This document shows positions 40,471-49,671 of a DNA stretch of 64,000 nt, piece by piece. The notes under the pieces are model-generated. The model was not told the DNA's origin. It ran no database searches and saw only the letters and a program-made list of their open reading frames with translations. Within the stretch, counting starts at the first letter, position 1; every line of letters starts with the position of its first letter. The stretch spans positions 3,658,001-3,722,000 of the forward strand of contig NZ_CP010979.1 in assembly GCF_000498395.2 (NCBI RefSeq), written 5' to 3'. Origin of the DNA: Pseudomonas putida S13.1.2. Lineage in GTDB: Bacteria > Pseudomonadota > Gammaproteobacteria > Pseudomonadales > Pseudomonadaceae. The position numbers and the translations under genes are program-made.

Positions 40471-41529
40471 ATGAGCAAGCAACCCTCCCTGAGCTACAAG
40501 GACGCCGGTGTAGACATCGACGCCGGCGAAGCACTGGTCGAACGCATCAAGGGCGTGGCAAAACGCACCGCACGCCCTGAAGTCATGGGTGGCCTGGGCG
40601 GCTTCGGCGCCCTCTGCGAGATCCCGGCCGGCTACAAGCAGCCAGTGCTGGTCTCCGGCACCGACGGCGTGGGCACCAAGCTGCGCCTGGCGCTGAACCT
40701 GAACAAGCACGACAGCATCGGCCAGGACCTGGTCGCCATGTGCGTCAACGACCTGGTGGTGTGCGGTGCCGAGCCGCTGTTCTTCCTCGACTACTACGCC
40801 ACCGGCAAACTGAATGTTGACGTGGCCGCCACCGTGGTTACCGGCATTGGCGCCGGTTGCGAACTGGCTGGCTGCTCGCTGGTCGGTGGTGAAACCGCCG
40901 AAATGCCTGGCATGTACGAAGGCGAAGACTACGACCTGGCCGGCTTCTGCGTGGGCGTGGTGGAAAAGGCCGAGATCATCGACGGCTCCAAGGTTGCCAC
41001 TGGCGACGCGCTGATCGCCCTGCCGTCTTCGGGCCCGCACTCCAACGGCTACTCGCTGATCCGCAAGATCCTCGAAGTGTCCGCCACCGACATCGAGAAC
41101 ACCCAGCTGGACGGCAAGCCGCTGACCGACCTGCTGATGGCGCCTACCCGTATCTACGTCAAGCCGCTGCTGCAACTGATCAAGAACACCGGTGCCGTGA
41201 AGGCCATGGCCCACATCACCGGTGGCGGCCTGCTGGACAACATCCCGCGCGTACTGCCGAAAAACGCCCAGGCCGTGGTCGACGTAGCCAGCTGGCAGCG
41301 CCCGGTGGTGTTCGACTTCCTGCAGGAAAAAGGCAACGTCGACGAGCATGAAATGCACCGCGTGCTGAACTGCGGCGTCGGCATGGTCATCTGCGTCGCC
41401 CAGGATCAGGTCGAAGCCGCCCTGAACGAACTGCGCGCCGCCGGTGAGCAGCCATGGGTCATCGGCCACATCGCCGAAGCCGCCGAAGGCGCCGCCCAGG
41501 TCGAGCTGCAAAACCTCAAGGCACACTGA
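40471..41529 (+). CDS. purM: Phosphoribosylformylglycinamidine cyclo-ligase (AIR synthetase)
   Basis: 352 residues. It closes the imidazole ring in de novo purine synthesis, with ATP. Conserved segments are SYKDAGVDIDAGEALVERIKG, GFGALCEIPAGYKQPVLVSGTDGVGTKL, DSIGQDLVAMCVNDLVVCGAEPLFFLDYYATGKL, GGETAEMPGMYEGEDYDLAGF and GGGLLDNIPRVLP. All are present at normal positions. It is followed without gap by purN, the other folate-linked enzyme of the pathway; the two stop and start codons overlap (TGATG). Confidence 0.98.
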   Translation: MSKQPSLSYKDAGVDIDAGEALVERIKGVAKRTARPEVMGGLGGFGALCEIPAGYKQPVLVSGTDGVGTKLRLALNLNKHDSIGQDLVAMCVNDLVVCGAEPLFFLDYYATGKLNVDVAATVVTGIGAGCELAGCSLVGGETAEMPGMYEGEDYDLAGFCVGVVEKAEIIDGSKVATGDALIALPSSGPHSNGYSLIRKILEVSATDIENTQLDGKPLTDLLMAPTRIYVKPLLQLIKNTGAVKAMAHITGGGLLDNIPRVLPKNAQAVVDVASWQRPVVFDFLQEKGNVDEHEMHRVLNCGVGMVICVAQDQVEAALNELRAAGEQPWVIGHIAEAAEGAAQVELQNLKAH

Positions 41530-42182
41530 TGCCAAGCAAGACCTGCAATGTAGTGGTGTTGCTGTCGGGCTCCGGCAGCAACCTGCAAGCTCTGATCGAC
41601 AGCTGCCAAGGCCAGGACAGCCCGGTGCGCATCCGTGCGGTGGTTTCCAACCGCGCCGATGCCTACGGCCTGCAGCGCGCGGCGGCGGCCGGCATCGATA
41701 CCGCCGTGCTCGACCATACTCAGTTCGACGGCCGCGAGGCCTTCGATGCCGCGCTGGTAGCACGCATCGACGGTTTCGCCCCAGACCTGGTGGTGCTGGC
41801 CGGTTTCATGCGTATCCTCAGTGGCGGCTTCGTGCGCCACTATCAGGGCCGCCTGCTCAACATCCACCCGTCGTTGCTGCCCAGGTACAAAGGCCTGCAT
41901 ACCCATCGCCGGGCGCTGGAGGCAGGCGACGCCGAGCATGGCTGCAGCGTACACTTCGTGACTGAGGAACTCGATGGCGGCCCACTGGTCGTACAGGCTG
42001 TGGTACCGGTGGCGTCTGAAGACACCATCGAAAGCCTGGCCCAGCGGGTACACCGCCAGGAACACCTGATCTACCCCCTGGCGGTACGCTGGTTCGCTGA
42101 AGGGCGCTTGCGCCTTGGCGAACAGGGTGCATTACTGGATGGCCAGCCGCTGGCGGCCAGCGGTCACTTGATTCGATCCTAG
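41529..42182 (+). CDS. purN: Phosphoribosylglycinamide formyltransferase
   Basis: 217 residues. It transfers the formyl group of 10-formyl-THF to glycinamide ribonucleotide. Family motifs: VVVLLSGSGSNLQALIDSC at the N-terminus, VLAGFMRILSGGFV and NIHPSLLPRYKGLHTHRRALEAGDAEHGCSVHFVTEELDGGPLV, the last holding the catalytic N, H and D. The ATG at 41529 overlaps the purM stop; the ORF to 41454 lies inside purM. Confidence 0.98.
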   Translation: MPSKTCNVVVLLSGSGSNLQALIDSCQGQDSPVRIRAVVSNRADAYGLQRAAAAGIDTAVLDHTQFDGREAFDAALVARIDGFAPDLVVLAGFMRILSGGFVRHYQGRLLNIHPSLLPRYKGLHTHRRALEAGDAEHGCSVHFVTEELDGGPLVVQAVVPVASEDTIESLAQRVHRQEHLIYPLAVRWFAEGRLRLGEQGALLDGQPLAASGHLIRS

Positions 42183-42190
42183 GAGAATTT

Positions 42191-42901
42191 ATGCGTCGCG
42201 CCCTGCTCTTGGCTCTCGCCGTGCTTGCTCTGCCCCTTCAGGCAGCTGATCTCAAGCCTTTCTCGGCCAGCTACACCGCCGACTGGAAACAGCTGCCCAT
42301 GAGTGGCACCGCCGAGCGCAGCCTGGTCAAGAATGCCAACGGTACCTGGGACCTTAACTTCAAGGCTTCCATGATGATCGCCAGCCTGACCGAGCAAAGC
42401 ACCCTGCGCCTGGAAAACGACACCCTGCTGCCGCAGAAGTACCACTTCGAACGCGGCGGCCTGGGCAAAGCCAAAAAGGTTGACCTGAACTTCGACTGGA
42501 CCGGCAAGAAGGTCACCGGCAGCGACCGTGGCGATGCCGTCAACTTGCCGCTGATCCGCGGCGTGCTGGACAAGTCCTCCTACCAGTTGGCGTTGCAGCA
42601 TGACGTGGCCGCTGGCAAGAAGAGCATGACCTACCAGGTGGTCGACGGTGACGAGATCGACACCTACGACTTCCGCGTACTGGGTACCGAAAAGGTCACC
42701 ACCAAGACCGGCCAGGTCGATGCAGTGAAGGTCGAGCGCGTGCGCGACCCAAGCCAGAGCAAGCGCATCACCGAGCTGTGGTTCGCCAAGAACTGGGACT
42801 ACCTGCTGGTGCAACTGCGCCAGGTCGAGACTGATGGCAAGGAGTATGTGATCGTGCTGCAGGATGGCTCGGTCGATGGCAAGCCGGTGAAGGGTAACTG
42901 A
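42191..42901 (+). CDS. Exported DUF3108 protein
   Basis: 236 residues. A short signal peptide (MRRALLLALAVLALPLQA) is followed by ADLKPFSASYTADWKQLPMSGTAERSLVKNANGTWDLNFKASMMIASLTEQSTL, matching DUF3108, a predicted periplasmic beta-rich domain. The C-terminus ends in TDGKEYVIVLQDGSVDGKPVKGN. It follows purN by 8 bp and is probably cotranscribed, as in other pseudomonads, although there is no obvious link to purine synthesis. A strong terminator follows. Confidence 0.9.
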   Translation: MRRALLLALAVLALPLQAADLKPFSASYTADWKQLPMSGTAERSLVKNANGTWDLNFKASMMIASLTEQSTLRLENDTLLPQKYHFERGGLGKAKKVDLNFDWTGKKVTGSDRGDAVNLPLIRGVLDKSSYQLALQHDVAAGKKSMTYQVVDGDEIDTYDFRVLGTEKVTTKTGQVDAVKVERVRDPSQSKRITELWFAKNWDYLLVQLRQVETDGKEYVIVLQDGSVDGKPVKGN

Positions 42902-42924
42902 TCCCGCACTGCCAGCAGCACCCG

Positions 42925-42950
42925 AAGCCCCGCCCAGTGCGGGGCTTTTT
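42925..42950 (+). terminator. Terminator of purM-purN-DUF3108
   Basis: AAGCCCCGC-CCAGT-GCGGGGCTT followed by four T. Confidence 0.95.
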
Positions 42951-43111
42951 TGTGCCTTGGAGAAACAGGCTCGTGGGTGTATTCCTGTGGGAGCGCAAGG
43001 GTTACATGAAACTTGTTTCATGCCTGTTTTATTTACTTAGCCGGCTAACAAACTCTATAAAGAGGGTGTGCGACACACTGTCGCAGCCAACTGAAGAAGT
43101 GGAGTTTACCG

Positions 43112-43294
43112 ATGACAGTCCAAGTAACCGAACGCGACGAATCGAGAATGTCCCACGAAGGCCTGGCCGCTGGCGTGCGGATCTGGGATGTGCACCAACA
43201 AGGCCAGCTGGTGGGCATGTTCCACAATGAACACGAAGCCCACCAGTACCGCGCAGAGCTGGAAGTCCTGGAAAGCCAGCGCACCACGCAGTGA
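43112..43294 (+). CDS. Conserved 60-residue hypothetical protein
   Basis: 60 residues (MTVQVTERDESRMSHEGLAA, then GVRIWDVHQQGQLVGMFHNEHEAHQYRAELEVLESQRTTQ). It has a GGAG ribosome site and a strong terminator directly after it, so it is a complete single-gene unit. The sequence is charged and soluble; the HNEHEAHQYRAELE segment is a helix. Function unknown. Confidence 0.85.
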   Translation: MTVQVTERDESRMSHEGLAAGVRIWDVHQQGQLVGMFHNEHEAHQYRAELEVLESQRTTQ

Positions 43295-43308
43295 GCACTC
43301 TTCAAATG

Positions 43309-43335
43309 AAAAACCCCGCCAAGGCGGGGTTTTTC
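43309..43335. terminator. Bidirectional terminator
   Basis: AAAAACCCCGCC-AA-GGCGGGGTTTTT, serving the 60-residue gene on plus and the DUF2058 gene on minus. Confidence 0.95.
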
Positions 43336-43339
43336 GTGT

Positions 43340-43879
43340 TTACCACATGAGATCGTCCGGGATCTTGTAGGCCGCGTACGGGTCGTCCTCGTCCGCTTCC
43401 TCGACATGGGTGTTGAGCAGCAGGATACGGTTGGGGTCGCGCTCCTGGATCTTCACCGCCGCCTCACGAGGAATGACCTCATAACCGCCCGCATGGGCCA
43501 CGACCGCCAGTGCGCCGTTACTCAACTTGGACCGCATCAGGGCGTTGACGGCAATGCGCTTGACCTTCTTGTCGTCGACAAAGTTGTAGTAATCCTCGGT
43601 GTTCAGCTTGGGCAGGCGCGTGGCTTCGATCAACTGCTTGACCTGCGCGGCACGGGCCTTCTGCTCAGCCTTTTCCTGCTGCTGACGATTCAGCTCCTGG
43701 TCGCGCTTGACCTTTTCGGCCATGGCTTCCTTGGCAATGCGCTGTTGGCTGTCGTCGATTTCGACCTGGCCCTTGTGCTCCATGCGCTTCTGTTTCTTTT
43801 CAGCTTTGTTGGTCTGCGAGACCTGTTTCTGGTTGACCAGACCGGCTTTGAGCAATTGGTCGCGAAGGGAAAGGCTCAT
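43340..43879 (-). CDS. DUF2058 (YaiL-like) nucleoprotein-type protein
   Basis: 179 residues. MSLSLRDQLLKAGLVNQKQ opens the DUF2058 family; a long basic coiled coil follows (KAEKKQKRMEHKGQVEIDDSQQRIAKEAMAEKVKRDQELNRQQQEKAEQKARAAQ), then a globular part with YYNFVDDKKVKRIAVNALMRSKLSNGALAVV. The protein is cytoplasmic. YaiL/Hfq-linked roles have been proposed but its function is not established. It starts 26 bp after mazG and is likely in the same transcript. Confidence 0.92.
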   Translation of the reverse strand: MSLSLRDQLLKAGLVNQKQVSQTNKAEKKQKRMEHKGQVEIDDSQQRIAKEAMAEKVKRDQELNRQQQEKAEQKARAAQVKQLIEATRLPKLNTEDYYNFVDDKKVKRIAVNALMRSKLSNGALAVVAHAGGYEVIPREAAVKIQERDPNRILLLNTHVEEADEDDPYAAYKIPDDLMW

Positions 43880-43905
43880 GAATGTTCACTCACTTATGCA
43901 ACAGC

Positions 43906-44739
43906 TCAGCCGCAGCTGGGCAGGTTCTTTTCCTGACGCTTGGCTTCACCCCAAAGGGCGTCCAGTTCGTCAAGGTCACAATCTTCAATGGGGCGCCCAC
44001 TGTCGCGCAATGCCTGTTCGATAAAACGGAAACGTCGCTCGAACTTGCGGTTGGCGCGGCGCAGGGCGTTTTCTGGGTCTTGCTTGAGGTGGCGGGCCAG
44101 GTTGACAGCGGCGAACAGCAGGTCGCCAACCTCATCTTCAAGCGCATCGGCATCACCGTCGGCCATGGCCTGCAGTACTTCATCCAGCTCTTCGCGGACC
44201 TTGTCCAGCACCGGCAATGCAGCAGGCCAGTCAAAACCGACGGTGGCCGCACGCTTCTGCAGTTTGGCTGCCCGCGACAGGGCCGGCAAGGCTGACGGTA
44301 CGTCGTCGAGCAGCGACAGTTGCTCGGGCGTGCTTTTCTCGGCACGCTCCTGCGCCTTGATCTCTTCCCAGCGTGACTTGACCTGGGCCTCGTTCAGGCT
44401 AGGGGTGTCCAGCGGCGCATACAGCTCGCCGGTGGGGAATACATGGGGGTGGCGGCGGATCAGCTTGCGGGTGATGCTGTCGACCACGCCATCAAACTCG
44501 AACCGCCCCTCTTCCCGGGCCAGCTGGCTGTAGTAGACCACCTGGAACAGCAAGTCGCCCAGCTCACCCTGCAGGTGCTCGAAATCGCCGCGCTCAATGG
44601 TGTCGGCGACCTCGTAGGCTTCTTCTATGGTGTGCGCAACGATACTCGCGTAGTTCTGCTTCAGGTCCCACGGGCAGCCGTACTGCGGGTCGCGCAGACG
44701 GGCCATGAGGTGCAACAGGTCTTCGAGGGTGTAGGTCAT
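43906..44739 (-). CDS. mazG: Nucleoside triphosphate pyrophosphohydrolase MazG
   Basis: 277 residues, two tandem MazG domains as in the long family. The first has EEAYEVADTIERG and LGDLLFQVVYYSQLAREEGRF, the second EELDEVLQAMADGDADALEDEVGDLLFAAVNLARH, so both carry the EExxE and ExxD magnesium ligands. It hydrolyses NTPs, including canonical dNTPs and damaged nucleotides, and in other bacteria it lowers ppGpp levels. Its position next to relA fits that link. In the same cluster as relA, rlmD and cysM. Confidence 0.96.
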   Translation of the reverse strand: MTYTLEDLLHLMARLRDPQYGCPWDLKQNYASIVAHTIEEAYEVADTIERGDFEHLQGELGDLLFQVVYYSQLAREEGRFEFDGVVDSITRKLIRRHPHVFPTGELYAPLDTPSLNEAQVKSRWEEIKAQERAEKSTPEQLSLLDDVPSALPALSRAAKLQKRAATVGFDWPAALPVLDKVREELDEVLQAMADGDADALEDEVGDLLFAAVNLARHLKQDPENALRRANRKFERRFRFIEQALRDSGRPIEDCDLDELDALWGEAKRQEKNLPSCG

Positions 44740-44760
44740 GTAAGCAGGTCCTTCGGCGGT

Positions 44761-44853
44761 GGCTTCTTCGCGGGTAAACCCGCTCCCACAGGTTCAGTAC
44801 ACGTCTCAGGATTTGCACGAACCCTGTGGGAGCGGGTTTACCCGCGAAGCAGG
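44761..44853. repeat. REP pair (inverted), GCGGGT-type
   Basis: TTCGCGGGTAAACCCGCTCCCACAGG and its complement, between mazG and relA. The same GGGTAAACCC variant occurs after cysM. Confidence 0.8.
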
Positions 44854-44863
44854 CGCCCCGGTC

Positions 44864-47104
44864 TCAAGGGGTACGATTACGCCGCGTCTCGATGATGTTC
44901 GGCAACTGCGAGATCCGCCCCAGCAGGCGCCCCAGCGCGTCCAGGCCCGGAATCTCGATGGTCAGCGACATCAGCGCCGTGTTGTCTTCCTTGTTCGAGC
45001 GGGTGTTCACCGCCAGCACGTTGATCTTCTCGTTCAGCAGCACCTGCGACACATCGCGCAGCAGCCCTGGGCGGTCATAGGCACGGATGACGATGTCGAC
45101 CGGATAGGTCTGCACCGGGATCGGCCCCCAGCTCACCTGGATCATGCGCTCCGGCTCCTTGCCTGCAAGCTGCAGCACCGAAGCACAGTCCTGGCGGTGG
45201 ATGCTCACGCCGCGGCCCTGGGTGATGTAACCGACAATGGCGTCGCCCGGTAACGGCTGGCAGCAGCCGGCCATCTGCGTCAGCAGGTTGCCAACCCCCT
45301 GGATCTGGATGTCGCCACGCTTGCCGGTACGCGGGCCGGTCGGCTTGCGCGGCACCAGTTCGATCTGCTCGATACGCTCGGGCTCCAGCAACTGCTGGGC
45401 GGCGTTGACCAGGTGGGCCAGGCGCAGGTCGCCCGCGCCGAGCGAGGCGAACATGTCCTCGGCAGTCTTGACGTTGGTCTTCTCGGCCAGGCGCTCGAAG
45501 TCCACCTGCGGCAAGCCCAGGCGGCTGAGTTCGCGTTCGAGCAAGGTCTTGCCGGCGGCGACGTTCTGGTCACGTGCCTGCAGCTTGAACCAGTGCACGA
45601 TCTTGGCCCGCGCCCGCGAGGTGGTGACGTAGCCCAGGTTGGAGTTCAACCAGTCACGGCTGGGGTTGCCGTGCTTGCTGGTGATGATCTCCACCTGCTC
45701 ACCGGTCTGCAGGCTGTAGTTCAGCGGCACGATACGGCCGTTGATCTTGGCACCCCGGCAGTTGTGGCCGATTTCGGTGTGCACACGGTAGGCGAAGTCC
45801 AGCGGGGTCGCCCCCTTGGGCAAGTCGATGGCGTGGCCGTCAGGGGTGAACACGTAGACCCGGTCCGGCTCGATGTCGACCCGCAACTGCTCAACCAGGC
45901 CACCGATGTCGCCCAGCTCTTCGTGCCATTCCAGCACCTGGCGCAGCCAGGAGATCTTCTCTTCGTAATGGTTGGAGCTGGGCTTTACGTCGGTGCCCTT
46001 GTAGCGCCAGTGGGCACAAACCCCCAGCTCGGCTTCTTCATGCATGCCGTGGGTGCGGATCTGCACCTCCAGCACCTTGCCCTCGGGGCCGATGACTGCG
46101 GTGTGCAGCGAGCGGTAGCCGTTTTCCTTGGGGTTGGCGATGTAGTCGTCGAACTCTTTGGGGATGTGCCGCCACAGCGTGTGTACGATACCCAGCGCGG
46201 TGTAGCAGTCGCGAATTTCCGGCACCAGCACGCGCACTGCACGCACGTCGTAGATCTGGCTGAATTCCAGGCCTTTGCGCTGCATCTTGCGCCAGATCGA
46301 ATAGATATGCTTCGCCCGGCCGCTGATGTCGGCATTTACGCCGGTGGCCAGCAGCTCGTTCTGCAGCTGGTTCATCACGTCGCTGATGAAGCGTTCGCGG
46401 TCCAGCCGGCGCTCGTGCAGCAGCTTGGCAATCTGCTTGTACTGGTCGGGTTCGAGGTAGCGGAAGGACAGGTCTTCCAGCTCCCACTTGATGTGGCCGA
46501 TACCCAGGCGGTGCGCCAGCGGCGCATAGATGTCGAACACCTCACGCGCGACACGCAGGCGTTTCTCGTCGTCGGCGGCCTTGACCGCACGGATTGCACA
46601 GGTCCGCTCGGCCAGCTTGATCAGTGCCACACGCACATCGTCGACCATGGCCACGAGCATCTTGCGCAGGTTTTCGACCTGCGCCTGCGAGCCCAGCACC
46701 AGCGACTGCCGCGGGCTGAGGCTGGCGCTGATGGCGGCCATGCGCAACACGCCGTCGATCAGCTTGGACACCACCGGACCGAACCGCTGGCTGACCTCGG
46801 CCAGGGTCACCTTGCCCTCGCGTACCGAACGGTAGATGACCGCTGCCACCAGGGAATCCTGGTCAAGCTTGAGGTCCGCCAGGATTTCGGCAATTTCCAG
46901 GCCCGCCTGGAAGCTGGACGTACCGTCCGCCCAGGAATGCTTGGCCGGGTTGCCCTTTTTCTCGATCTCATGGGCAAACTCGCAGGCTTCTTTGAGCGCT
47001 GCGCGATCCAGTGCCGAATCGACGCTTACCACATGGTCCAACCATCCTTCGAGATTGATACTGCCGTCGGTGTTGACCGGCTGGTGCACTCTCACCTGTA
47101 CCAT
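44864..47104 (-). CDS. relA: GTP pyrophosphokinase RelA
   Basis: 746 residues. Ribosome-associated ppGpp synthetase. Order: a degenerate HD hydrolase domain (the H-D catalytic pair is not readable, so no hydrolysis), the synthetase domain (IPKEFDDYIANPKENGYRSLHTAVIGPEGKVLEVQIRTHGMHEEAELGVCAHWRYK), a TGS domain (RVYVFTPDGHAIDLPKGATPLDFAYRVHTEIG), a zinc-finger-like region (GCCQPLPGDAIVG) and a C-terminal ACT domain. The EFDD motif is the acidic form of monofunctional RelA, unlike the RFKD form of SpoT. The ATG at 47104 gives the usual length. Its product would control the tRNA promoters at the left of the window. Confidence 0.97.
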   Translation of the reverse strand: MVQVRVHQPVNTDGSINLEGWLDHVVSVDSALDRAALKEACEFAHEIEKKGNPAKHSWADGTSSFQAGLEIAEILADLKLDQDSLVAAVIYRSVREGKVTLAEVSQRFGPVVSKLIDGVLRMAAISASLSPRQSLVLGSQAQVENLRKMLVAMVDDVRVALIKLAERTCAIRAVKAADDEKRLRVAREVFDIYAPLAHRLGIGHIKWELEDLSFRYLEPDQYKQIAKLLHERRLDRERFISDVMNQLQNELLATGVNADISGRAKHIYSIWRKMQRKGLEFSQIYDVRAVRVLVPEIRDCYTALGIVHTLWRHIPKEFDDYIANPKENGYRSLHTAVIGPEGKVLEVQIRTHGMHEEAELGVCAHWRYKGTDVKPSSNHYEEKISWLRQVLEWHEELGDIGGLVEQLRVDIEPDRVYVFTPDGHAIDLPKGATPLDFAYRVHTEIGHNCRGAKINGRIVPLNYSLQTGEQVEIITSKHGNPSRDWLNSNLGYVTTSRARAKIVHWFKLQARDQNVAAGKTLLERELSRLGLPQVDFERLAEKTNVKTAEDMFASLGAGDLRLAHLVNAAQQLLEPERIEQIELVPRKPTGPRTGKRGDIQIQGVGNLLTQMAGCCQPLPGDAIVGYITQGRGVSIHRQDCASVLQLAGKEPERMIQVSWGPIPVQTYPVDIVIRAYDRPGLLRDVSQVLLNEKINVLAVNTRSNKEDNTALMSLTIEIPGLDALGRLLGRISQLPNIIETRRNRTP

Positions 47105-47200
47105 CTTTGTTTTACCTTTCCATACAGCGCACCACGCGGGTGCGCTGGCGATCACCGTGCGGCCGCCATTCCATGGAAGCCGCACCAAGGGGCCAGTCTG

Positions 47201-48559
47201 CTAGCCCGCTTCGAATAACGCCATGGCCTCGACATGCGCCGTTTGAGGAAACATGTCGAGAATCCCGGCCCTTTTTAACCGGTACCCCTGGCCGACCAGC
47301 ACCTGCGCGTCTCGCGCCAGCGTGGCCGGGTTGCACGATACGTAGACCAGCCGTTTGGCCTGGAGGCGTGCGATGCCCTGCACCACCTCGAAAGCACCGT
47401 CGCGCGGTGGATCCAAGAGTACCGCAGAAAAGCCCTCGGCGGCCCATCCGGCGCCTGCCAAAGGCTGCGATAAATCGGCCTGAAAAAACCGTGCGTTATG
47501 CACATTGTTGTTCCGGGCATTGGCCGCGGCCCGATCGACCATGGCCTGTACACCTTCCACTGCCACGACCTCACGCGCCTTGCGGGCCAGCGGCAGGGCG
47601 AAGTTGCCCAGGCCGCAGAACAGGTCCAGCACCCGCTCGTCAGCCTGCGGTGCGAGCCAGGCCAGGGCCTGCTCGATCATCGCCGTGTTGACCTGGGCAT
47701 TCACCTGCACGAAGTCACCTGGGCGCCAGGCCAGTTCCAGCTGCCACGGCGCCAGGGCAAAGCCCAGTTGCGCGGCCGGGTCCACCGGCGCCGGCTCACC
47801 CTCACCCTGCAGCCACAGCTGGGCACTGGCCTGTTCACAGAACGCCTGCAATTTTGCCAGGTCTTCTGCCTGCAACGGCGCGACGTGGCGCACCAACACT
47901 GCGTCGGCGGTGCCACTGAACAGTTCCACGTGGCCCAGCGCCTGAGGTTTGTTCAACGAGCGCAGCACCGTCGGCAGGTGGCGCAAAATCGACTGCAAGG
48001 GCTGTACCAGCACCGCGCAGTCGTCGATGGCAATGATGTCCTGGCTGGCTTCGGCACGGAAGCCCACCTCCAGCTGACGCGCCTTGACGTCCCAGCGCAC
48101 GGCCACACGGGCCCGGCGCCGGTAGCCGAATTCCGGCCCGCTCAGGGGTGCGGCCCATTCCTCGGGTTGCACGCCGGCTACCCGCTGCAGTTGCTCGGCC
48201 AGGGTACGCTGCTTGAGCGCCAGCTGCGCTTCATGCGGTAGGTGCTGCAGGTTGCAGCCACCGCAGCGCGCGTAGTGGCGGCACGGTGCCTCACGGCGTT
48301 CGGGGCTGGCCTGCAGCAGCCGCTCCAGGCGGGCCTCGACCACTTTGCCACGGGCGTTGAGCACCCGCGCCTCCACGGCCTCACCGGCCAGGGCGCCACT
48401 GACGAACCAGGTGCGCCCGTCGAGGAAGGCGATGCCACGGCCATCACCGGCCAGGCGCTCGATGTCCAGGCGCTGCTTCTTGCCCACGGGGACCTGGGGA
48501 GTGCGGTTGCCGCCGGCCGGCTGGAAGCGCAGGCCGCTGTTGCTTTTTTTCTTGGACAT
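47201..48559 (-). CDS. rlmD: 23S rRNA (uracil(1939)-C(5))-methyltransferase RlmD
   Basis: 452 residues. An N-terminal TRAM-like segment (RLDIERLAGDGRGIAFLDGRTWFVSGALAGEAVEARV) is followed by CRHYARCGGCNLQH, which holds three of the four cysteines of the [4Fe-4S] cluster, and a C-terminal Rossmann methyltransferase with LDLFCGLGNFALPLA, the SAM motif, and DPPRDGAFEV; the catalytic cysteine is in VYVSCNPATLARD. Formerly rumA. It starts at the base after the cysM stop. Confidence 0.96.
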   Translation of the reverse strand: MSKKKSNSGLRFQPAGGNRTPQVPVGKKQRLDIERLAGDGRGIAFLDGRTWFVSGALAGEAVEARVLNARGKVVEARLERLLQASPERREAPCRHYARCGGCNLQHLPHEAQLALKQRTLAEQLQRVAGVQPEEWAAPLSGPEFGYRRRARVAVRWDVKARQLEVGFRAEASQDIIAIDDCAVLVQPLQSILRHLPTVLRSLNKPQALGHVELFSGTADAVLVRHVAPLQAEDLAKLQAFCEQASAQLWLQGEGEPAPVDPAAQLGFALAPWQLELAWRPGDFVQVNAQVNTAMIEQALAWLAPQADERVLDLFCGLGNFALPLARKAREVVAVEGVQAMVDRAAANARNNNVHNARFFQADLSQPLAGAGWAAEGFSAVLLDPPRDGAFEVVQGIARLQAKRLVYVSCNPATLARDAQVLVGQGYRLKRAGILDMFPQTAHVEAMALFEAG

Positions 48560-49459
48560 TTAGCTCGGATCAAACAGGCCGGTGGACAGGTAACGGTCGC
48601 CGCGGTCGCAAATGATCGCGACCATCACGGCATTTTCCACTTCTTGCGAGAGGCGCAGCATGGCTGCAACCGCACCACCAGAAGACACGCCGCAGAAAAT
48701 GCCCTCTTCACGGGCAAGGCGGCGGGTGGTGTCTTCGGCTTCCTGCTGCGACATGTCGACCACGCGGTCGACGCGGGTGGCGTCGAAGATTTTCGGCAGG
48801 TATTCCTCGGGCCAGCGGCGAATGCCCGGAATGGCAGAGCCTTCCATCGGTTGCAGGCCGATGATCTGTACCGCCGGGTTCTGCTCCTTGAGGTATTGCG
48901 AGCAGCCCATGATGGTGCCGGTGGTACCCATGGAGCTGACAAAATGGGTAATGGTGCCCTGGGTCTGCTGCCAGATCTCAGGGCCGGTGCTGTTGTAGTG
49001 GGCAATCGGATTGTCACCGTTGGCGAACTGGTCAAGCACCAGGCCGCGGCCTTCGGCCTGGAGCTTCTCGGCCAGGTCGCGGGCGCCTTCCATCCCCTCC
49101 TCCTTGGTCACCAGGATCAGCTCGGCGCCATAGGCGGTCATGGCGGCCTTGCGCTCGGCGGTGGAGTTGTCGGGCATGATCAGGATCATTTTGTAGCCCT
49201 TGATCGCCGCCGCCATTGCCAGGGCGATACCGGTGTTGCCGGAAGTGGCTTCGATCAGGGTGTCGCCGGGCTTGATTTGGCCACGCAGTTCGGCGCGGGT
49301 GATCATAGACAGCGCCGGGCGGTCCTTCACTGAGCCGGCAGGATTGTTACCTTCGAGCTTGAGCAGGAGGGTGTTGCTGGTTTCACCAGCAATGCGCTGC
49401 AGGCGAACCAGGGGCGTATTGCCGACGCAATCGGCGATGGTTGGGTACTGCAAGGTCAT
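48560..49459 (-). CDS. cysM: Cysteine synthase B
   Basis: 299 residues from the ATG at 49459. PLP enzyme that makes cysteine or S-sulfocysteine from O-acetylserine and sulfide or thiosulfate. PLP lysine in GNNPAGSVKDRPAL, phosphate loop in EATSGNTGIALAMA, and the C-terminal SSGGAVAAML site are present. The motif GSVKDRPALSM is the CysM rather than CysK form. Usual length. Confidence 0.96.
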   Translation of the reverse strand: MTLQYPTIADCVGNTPLVRLQRIAGETSNTLLLKLEGNNPAGSVKDRPALSMITRAELRGQIKPGDTLIEATSGNTGIALAMAAAIKGYKMILIMPDNSTAERKAAMTAYGAELILVTKEEGMEGARDLAEKLQAEGRGLVLDQFANGDNPIAHYNSTGPEIWQQTQGTITHFVSSMGTTGTIMGCSQYLKEQNPAVQIIGLQPMEGSAIPGIRRWPEEYLPKIFDATRVDRVVDMSQQEAEDTTRRLAREEGIFCGVSSGGAVAAMLRLSQEVENAVMVAIICDRGDRYLSTGLFDPS

Positions 49460-49570
49460 GGCGTATTTCACAATCCGGACGGCAGGGGCGCCTATCATAC
49501 CGGCAAACCCCTCGCGGCCATATCACGCAATCTGTGGTGTATATAGCTACAAGCTATAACGTGGACCTGT

Positions 49571-49671
49571 GCGGGCCTCTTCGCGGGTAAACCCGCTCCT
49601 ACAGGTACTCCACTGACCTCAAGAGTAGTGGTGAGCCTGTGGGAGCGGGTGCACCCGCGAAGGGGCCGGCA
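49571..49671. repeat. REP pair (inverted), partly inside the sensor kinase gene
   Basis: TCGCGGGTAAACCCGCTCC and GGAGCGGGTGCACCCGCGAA. The second REP (49636-49671) is translated as the last codons of the sensor kinase gene that ends at 49619. Confidence 0.85.

Noticed and set aside
45413..47218. 601-codon open reading frame antisense to relA
   Set aside because: Shadow of relA, whose sense frame is complete and well conserved.
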